Positions 12,710 to 21,800 of a DNA stretch of 26,306 nucleotides are shown here, piece after piece. Origin of the DNA: Chromera velia (Eukaryota > Sar > Chromeraceae); assembly GCA_018398765.1 (NCBI GenBank), contig JAHBMJ010001572.1:84469-110774 (forward strand). The letters are read 5' to 3'. Position numbers and translations under genes: made by a program. The stretch's first letter is position 1. Every line of letters starts with the position of its first letter. The notes under the pieces are model-generated. The model worked only from the letters and a program-made list of their open reading frames with translations. It was not told where the DNA came from and did no database searches.

Positions 12710-14818
12710 GCACACACACACACACACACACACAGAAGCACACACACACAGCACACACACACAGAAGCACACACACACACACACACACAGAAGCACACAC
12801 TTACACACCCACACACACACCCACACACACACCCACACACTCTCTCACACACTCTCTCACACACTCTCTCACACACACACACTCACACACGCACGCATGC
12901 AGTTCAGAAACGCAATACTCATTTCAGAAGCACGTAGAGAGAGTACCAAGAACCCAAAACCCATCATCGTTGCGTCAACAACTCCCTTCCCGCAGCAGCA
13001 AAGCGAAAGAAGCCAAACAACCACCGAGAGAGAGAGGACTCATACATGCCCCCCCCGATATGCAGCTTTCCCCGACGGACCTCCACCACTGTCTGATGAG
13101 GGATCTCTTCAGATGTCTCTCGTCTCCTCCCAGCATCTCCTCCTCGCATTCTTCTTCTGCAGCTCCGATGCCGTAAAGAGGCCACGCACGTTTCCCCCCC
13201 CTCTCGCCTCCCTGCTGCAGATGGGGGGCGTTGGGCTCTCCCCCTGTGTAGGCGTGATTGACGTCTGAAGCTCTCCTGCTCGGCACGGTAGAATTTTGCG
13301 AGCTGGTCTGTGATGGTCTTGCCCCCCCTCCCCATTGCCCCCACATTTTCTTCTCTCTTTCCAACTTCGCCTTTTCCTCTTCAACATCGAATATGAACAT
13401 CCCCGCATCCTTCCCATCCGAACGATAGCGCACCTGAGCGGCAGTCCCCTCCCCTTTCGAAAGGATTCCCCCGTACTTCTCACAGGAAGGAAGGGGGGGA
13501 ATCTCGGAAGTCAGCATGCCTTCCCAGACCTTCCGTTGACCTGCATGAAGAGGCAAGAGGGCAAAAAGTCTAAGTGACACACAAGCAAAAGCAGGAGTGA
13601 ACTCCGTCTCGCTTCGATTTGTCACAGTGAACACCAGAAACAGGTTGACTGTCGGTCGGTCTGGGTGGGAGTTCTCTCTTTCTTTTCTTATCTATCACAT
13701 AAATCTCGCTAGCACTGAGTGCCGTTACTCAGAAGTTTCAGAAGAAGGAACAAGGCAAAGCTCTTGTGCCGGGTTGACAAGTCAACAACAAAAGAAACCA
13801 CTGGGGATGTTACAAAGTTGGTGCAGTCGTTTTCATTCTTTGTTTCTCTCTGGCTGACTGACTGACTGATTGACTGACCGAATTTCATGTCTGCCACAGT
13901 CTTCGAAGAAGGGAAGAGAGTCGATTGGGGAATACAATGGTAGGGTATCCTCTCGTCGTTCCAGGGAACGTGTTTGAATAACGGGAGGTTCTTGCTTGCC
14001 CCCTTGTCCTTGTTCCGCCTCTGCTGCTGCTGCTGCTGCTGGCCAGGGAGCTGCTGCTGCTGTGCGACAACAGAGGCTGAGGTTGCCTGTGAGGCCGCAA
14101 GCTGGCGAGCAAGGCTGGAATTCAGAGCGACGACGTAGGTGTTGGCGATGAAGTCGTTAGGGTTCCATATCTTCCCACGTCGCAAATCGGAGAGATACAT
14201 CTGCAAGGGCAACCAAGAATGCGTACCCGTTTGTCGCAATGCGAATGTCCACATACGAGTCACAGACACACACTTCATTGTGAAGCAAAGGCGAAACGGG
14301 GGGTAGGATAGGAGACATGAAGAATGAGACGGAAGAAAAGCAAATGGATCCATTTTTCTTTCTGTGTATGAAAGAGAACAACAGACGACAATGAAATGTG
14401 GGAAGCGACCCCTTTCTTTCTCTCTCAGCCACCAATTCCCTTTCAAAGAAGGACGCAAGGGATTCAAGGGGGTGCGTGTGTGAGAGAATGAGAGGGGGAG
14501 CAGATCCCTCGTGCCCCTCACTCACCGGAGGCCTATCAGCACGGAGTGTCTCCACTCGGTGAAAGTGCCGCATCGCGTGGACGAAGTTTGTCAGACCTCG
14601 CACTAGTCTGCATGAAAAAGAAGCAGATTAATGAATTGAGAGGGCAAATCAGTCCGTGTTGGTGTTTGAAAAAAATAAGATGAGAGGCCACAAAAATCGA
14701 CTGAATGATCGTCAATTGACCGGATAAACCGACTGAGAGAGAATGACCAAGAAGGAGAGAGGCTTTCTCAGAATGTGTGATCTCAGGGAAGTTCTATCCT
14801 TTAGTCCACGTCTCCCGC

Positions 14819-14858
<40 letters not shown>

Positions 14859-15800
14859 GTGGTGGTGTGTGTGTGTGTGTGTGTCTGTCTGTCTGTCTGT
14901 ACCCTCACCTTTACGTATGCCTGTCTGTCTGCACTCTCACCTTTACTTTCTATGTCCACACTTCCTTCCACTGTTCGACCCGCTCCCCTCGACAAAGAGA
15001 ATCTCAAACAAAAGAAACAGAGCATTTGAAAGATGGAGCTGTACTGGAGCTGCACTTGCTCACTGACTTCTGATCGATCTCAAACACGAGGTCTTCGAGA
15101 TGCACGACGACTCTCTTCTTCGCGACGTTCTCTTCGTCCTTGCCTGCAAGTGCACGCTGTTGCTCCCTCTTCTTCTTCCTCTTTGCCCTGCTGGACATCC
15201 CAGGGTACTCCTCGGATGCCACCTCGGGGTCTTCGTCGCCTTCTGGTTCTGCATCTGAGTCCTTCTGCAGAAAGAAAGAAAGAAACAGGGGAGGGAGGGA
15301 TAGACACAGGCATACGCCCCTCCTTGTTTTTGATCTCTCTTCAAGGCGGAGACAACAATGTCCGTCCGGCCTGCATGTGACTCTCTCTAGAACTTTTGGC
15401 TTTGCCGTCTCACCAGAACTTCTGTGGTGTCGATCGGTCTCAAGTAGCGGCTTGATACGAAGCCGAGCCCTCGTCCCCTCCCCAAAATTTGGCCAGATCG
15501 CACAGACACACACGCATCTGAAATTCATCGAGGATAGATCTGCGCTCTCTCTCTCTCCGTCTGCTTATGAAAGCGAGAGAAAGAGAGCTTCTGTATTTGA
15601 GTTCATGGGAATTCGATTCTTGCTGTCTTCCTTCGAGTCTGTAAATTCCTTCGAGTCTGTAAACAACTCGGCACGTGCACGCAGTCGCTCTGCCGCCCAC
15701 TTACATCTGGGTAGGTGTCGTCCAGCACCTCCGTCTCCAGGTGCACTTGCTTCAGAAGTTCCTCCTGATCCGCAAGGTCACTCACCTGCGCACGCACACG

Positions 15801-15839
<39 letters not shown>

Positions 15840-18800
15840 ACGCACGCGTGAATGCCGTGCCAGGCGAGAAGGAGACAACTGACAAAAAAAGAACGGGAAG
15901 AAAGAAGACCGGACAAATGAAGCTAGGGCAAGCCAAAGAAGCATACAGACAAAGAGAGAAATATGAAATAGAAACGGAATCGCCGAAATTCAGTTACAGA
16001 CCGCCAAATTTACTTTGTGGCTCCTCTACTCTTTGAACCGATACATCCAGAAATGAATTTCACAAAACGCTTTTCGAAGGGTAACATTATGTTCATAGTC
16101 TGATTTTTTCTACTGTGTCGATTTTTCCTCTTCGTCACATTCAAAACGGGGAGGATCGAAACAGGCAGGCTGCATGGCTGAGTGGGCTGACCAGGCTTGA
16201 AGGCTGTCCGAAGACCTCTCGAGGCTCCAGCTTCTGAGGTCGACCGATTAAACCGTACCGCACCATATCCGCCCAGCCAGAGAGATTCGTCACTTTCGTG
16301 TGCTCTCCCCTGACCTGCATGTCCTCACTCACTCAACATCGAAGGAAGACAGGCACGCAGGCAGCAAGGCAGAAAGGGAACGCGGAGCTGACGCACGCAG
16401 ACAAGGAGGTAGGCGGTTCTTTTCGTTCGTTCGGGAGGAAACCAAATCACTTGTTTGATGGTCAAGTGACAAAAGTCCATCATTGGCGGAGAACAGAGAG
16501 AGATCCAAATTGCAATCATGCAACTGTCATCATGATGGCTTGACAATTCGCGAGGGGATGGCGCACAGGGCAGATGGACGCCAGGAACCTCAGCCAGGCA
16601 TCATGCACTGCAGTATTACCCGTACCCTGTATTTGAAAGAACCCCTCTGGACAGACAAGACAGACAGACAGGCAGACAGACAGGCAGGCAGACAGGCAGG
16701 CAGGCAGGAAGGCAGGCAGACAGACAGGCAGGCAGGCAGGCAAGCAGGCAGGCAGACAGAAAGGCAGGCAGGCAGACAGACAGAGAGACCCACCTGTTTG
16801 GCAAGGTCCTCATTGCTCGGGATGGAGGTGGTACCGGCATTCTGTCCTTCTCTCGGCTCCTGCACCCCCACACTCACTCACTCACTCACTCAAATCCATC
16901 AATCCCTCTTTGCCCCCGACAGTCACTTGTGAGCGCAGATACTCGCTCAATCTCCCCAACACACAGAAAAGGAGACACTGAGCGAGCGAGCCAGACAGAA
17001 CGAAAAACAAAATGTTGAGGGAGAGACCGAGTACACAACAGCAGATGAAGGGGGGTGGGAGAACACTCGAGTCCATATCTGTCTCTCTCAAGTACCCGCC
17101 GTCCATCTGCCTGTCTCTTCAGAACACCCTCTCCGTCTTCCCCTATCCCATCCACCCTCTACCCCTTCAACCCACCCACCCACCAGGATTTTCTTTTCGA
17201 ATTCTTTGATCTTCTTTGCAACTGCTGGGTCGTCTGCCTCTCTGAAGTCCCCTGCAGTAGTCGGGAAGACGTCCACGTTCAGCTGGACCTTCGCACGCGT
17301 AGGCTGCAGGAAATACCTGCAGGCACGTGCATTGGTCTTGATGAGTTGGTGTGGTGACAGGTGAACCAACCAAGCGGGTGGGCGAGCTGCGGTTATGCAT
17401 CAGATGAGTAAGGGGGCCGGGCGGGAGGCATTCAATTTGTCTATTGTGCAGTCAAGGAAAAATCAAGAGTCCTCTGAAGAAGTCTCAGACCCTCTACTGA
17501 ACTCAACCGAGATGCAACCGAAGGAGCTCAAAGAAAACTAACTGCTCAGCCAGCAGACCAACCCAGTAGAGGCCGAGGCAGCGTATGCAATCTTGGTCAG
17601 AAGCTCCCGGGGCAAGATCTGCAGACACGCACACTCACACTCACACTCACACTCACACTCACACTCATTCACACACCCACACACATACACACACGCACAC
17701 GCAGACACACACACAGACAGAGAGAGAGGGCTCGCTCAAACGGAAAGAAGGGAAAACAACGATAATACAGCCAACAGAGGTAGGGAAAGAAATGCTCTTT
17801 CCAAGCCTCGATGGGTGCATACCGTTCTCCCATTTTTTTCCTTTCCTACCATCCCTCTGCGCGCTGACTTTTTCTTCGGCAAAGACCCCCATGTGTCTGG
17901 CTGTGCACTGCTCGTAGAGCGGAGACGGGACCCATGCAGGGTTTTGGTCGAACGACACTCTGCACTCATACATACATCACTCAGTTTAGGTCGGTCAGTT
18001 TTGCGCGTGATGGTGGCATGTCTGTTCATCCGTTTTCGTTCTAGACAGAAGGGGTTCACACGAAAAAAACGGGACCACCTGTCGAGCCTCCCCGACCATA
18101 CTTGGGGACGAAAGACAGAAAGCTGGACAGGTAGACGGAGCGCCAACAGGGGGGAGAGAAGGGTGGACAGGTACAACTGAACGCTCGGGACACACAAAAG
18201 AACACTTCACACAATGGCCCCGTCAAAAAAAGCCTCGCTGTTGACCTTGAAGACCAACAACGAATGCACTAAATCAAAAGACATGCGCAAAAAAAGACCT
18301 CCAAAGTCTGTTTGTTGGTTCATCATCATCATCATCATCATCATCATTATTATTATTAATCGGTCTATAGGCCATCATGCAGTGCATGAGTCTAGGACAA
18401 GGGCAGATCAGCACACCGTTCCTTCATCAGCATGGATGGATGCAGAGAGACACTCGCTTATTCGACTGACGAGAGCCCTGTGATCTCCAGATTCTGGTGG
18501 AATCCTTCCTCGGTCCTGCAGGGAGGGAGGGAAGGCGGGGTAGGTTGAAGTGCTGAGGAAAGAATGTGACTGTCCATTGGGGAGGGGATGGACAGACAAC
18601 ACGCAAGGAGCGAATGCACAGACAGACGGAGGGAGACGTTTTTTGTTTGCCACCTTTTCTTTTCTCTCTTCGGATTGAAAAACCTGTTTTCTCATGCATC
18701 ATTTTCTCTCCTCGTTTCCTTTCCGGATTTTTCTTGCGTTTGTGTAAGGGGGTCCTCGCAGCTTGTGATTCTGGAGAGGAGCGCTGTCAGTTGCTTTGTT

Positions 18801-21800
18801 GTGGTCACGCAATTAATCATTCAGATTGTCCGAGTCTCTTCCCGACCTTTTTTGAATATTTTTGATGTGAAAAGGTGAAGAGGCGTGCTTTCTGTCAAAA
18901 GATTGAATGAAAAAAACAAAAAAATCGAGGCATTGATGAGCCGACCAGACTGATATGACACAAAACGGGCAGAAAACTACAGGCCGACTGACTGACTGAC
19001 TGACTGACTCTCCCTCTCTCTGCTCCTGTGCGTTTTCATTCGCCGGGACAGGGTGAGAGAGTACCTCTTCGGTACTGCCCAACTGCACGGAGAGAGGGAG
19101 GGAGGGAGGGATGCTTGGAAGGAAGGAAGGAAGGAAGAATGGCGGGGTGGTCTTTCTGAATAGGCAATTTAATGATGCTGTCTTGTACTCTTGTCCGTCC
19201 ATCCACACCTCTCGAGTGGGAGGATGGAAAGCCTCTTTCTTTCTCTCACCCCGTCCCCGCCCCTCTCTCTTGTTTGCATCAAGGAACTGTGAAAGGAATT
19301 CAGATCAGGCTACAAATAAATCTGCCACTGCTCACCGACTCTTCTTCCCCCCTCTTCCTGTTCAGAGGCAATCTATGCAACAAAGGAGAAAGATTTCCAA
19401 GTGCCTTCCAACTCCTTCTACCCTCTCTCTTTCTCTTCCTTCTTCATTTCTCACCTCCACAGATGCCATGTGAATGCAGAAACCATAGGGGTGGCCTGCA
19501 AGAGCAACAAGGAGAAAGTGGGAGGAAGGGAAAGGTGAGAAATGGGAAGAGGAGGTGCGTTGGCAGAGAGGTGAGCAGAGGAGGGAGAGAGGAAAGAATG
19601 GGGAGAACAGGAACCAATACACCCACAAAACAGACCAGACGCGATTTCTCCCCTGCGTCTACCACCCTTTCTCCTTGATGAAGATCCCTACAACAAGAGC
19701 AGGCAAGCAACTCAAGTGAAAGACAAACATGAACAAAGTGGAAGCAGAGAGAGAGAGAGAGAGAGAGAACAGAGACAGACCTCCTACATGTGACGGAAGG
19801 GACCAATGCAGGAAAGAAGGAAGGAAAGAAAGAAGGCAGGAACGAAGGAGCACCTACCCACCAGGGTCAGTCATGTCGTCTTCAAATCGAATGCCCACAT
19901 TTTGAGCTCGAATCTGCAACACAACAACCGACCGAACCAAGGTAAGGGAAGGTAAGAGAAGGGAAAGCAAGAGAAGAGATGCATCTGGCTCAGAGAGGAA
20001 GAGACTCACTCAGTAGCTGGGAATCGACAATTATCTTTTACTTCCACGGCGCAGTAGAAAGGACGAACTGTAACAAGGGAGCAGCAGGCCAACCAGAGAC
20101 CTTGCCTTTCTTCTCTTCTCTTCTCCACCCAACATATCTTTCGGGTGGCACATTCGATGCATCTCATTGGCCTCTGCTGGATTGCTCTTTCTTTTTTTCC
20201 TTCTCTTCTCTCTTCGTTGAAGCCATTTCAATTTTCATTCTCTTCTTCTGAAAGCTTGCGGAATCGGTTCTCTTGAATGTTCAAACTCTCTCTGACATGC
20301 TTGAGCAAAACGACACAAAATGAATATTTCGCCATGAACCGAAATGTCTCGCTGATAGGAAAGCGACGTCACATTGACCACTTTGCTTCCTTTAGCTTGA
20401 GTGAGACTGACGCACGCACTTTCAAATTTGGGTAATATCGGAGAATGTCCGTTTCTCCCGTGAGGATCTGATCACCCTCAAGTTTCAGCCCTCCGACGCC
20501 CTTTCTGGTGTCCTTGATGATCCGCATCACCTCTTGGACCGGTAGACCGATAAAACCTTTCGCCCTATAGAGCGTCTTCATCATCTTCTGAGTTGCTGCA
20601 GCCAGAGCTTGCCTCACCTTCTTGATGGCATTGATGCGCTGCGAAGAGTCAACGGAAGGGAAGGGAAGGGAAGAAACGGTCCTCTGTTTTGTGGGTTTCC
20701 GGAAACATCCGACTTCCTCTCACCCTTCCCTGGATGAAAGATTGAAGCGAGTAAGACGAAAGCAAAACAAAAATCAGCGTCGTCTATAAGGTGCACCAAT
20801 TGCATTCTCGTTTCTGTCCATTTCCCTTTCCCTTTCTCATTTTCACCCCTTTCCGAAGGCCCTTATCTCTTTCTCCTTCTTCTTTTTCTTCCTCCTCCTC
20901 CTCCTCCTCCTCACCGACCTGATGGCGGAGGAGCGACAGAAGAACTTGGACATGCTGAGTGATGAGCTCGCTTTTCCACTGCAAACAAGCAGGGAAGCAG
21001 ATTGCCACAAAGAAAAACATGTTTGACTTTACCATTTTTTGCAGAAAGGAGAAAAAGGGAGAAACATTCGAGGATGAACGAAACATGAACGATCGACGGA
21101 AGTGCATGGAGGACTGCATACCCCTTGAAAAAGAAAGAGAAAGAGAAAGAGGGGCATCACACGGCCAGAGAAGAAAATACGGCCACAGGGAAGAAGATGC
21201 TGGAAAGAAGCGCGAGAAGTTGCTGCACAAGCACCAATGCGGACAGACTGTCGAATGAATCCCTTCCTTCCTTCCTCATCTTGCTCTTCGTGTGTCTGTC
21301 TTTATGTCTGGCTGTCTCACGCTCGCTCTTTCGCGGTCTCTGTTTCTTCTTATCGGTCTGTCAATGTCTGACTGTCCTTCTTTCTCAACCGACTTGACGC
21401 CGATTGTCTCACGTAGTCAAGAGAGCCGGCCACCTCACTCAAGAGAAACTGCAAGGGAGCACTAGTCAGGCAGTTCCAAACACAGATTAGTGCAGGGTCG
21501 CTGACTTGTTTGTTTGTACTGTAGTGGCTGCCTGTACGAGGGTCGGGTCCCGCGACAAGCACCAGGTCTGCAGGAAAAAGGAAGGAAGGAAGGAAGAAAG
21601 GAAGGAAGGAAGGAAGGAAGGGAAGGAAGGAAGGAAGGAAGGAAGGAAAGGAAGGAAGGAAGGAAGGAAGGAAGGAAGGAAGGGAAGGAAGGAAGGAAGG
21701 AAGGAAGGAAGGAAGGAAGGAAGGAAGGAAGGAAAGAAGGAGTCAGTTTCTCATTGTGCGTGCACTTGCATCAAGGACACTCGAGTTGACGCAGAAACAC

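Noticed and set aside
12490-13268. Plus-strand His-Thr repeat proteins
   Set aside because: CA microsatellite translation, antisense to exons 20 and 21.
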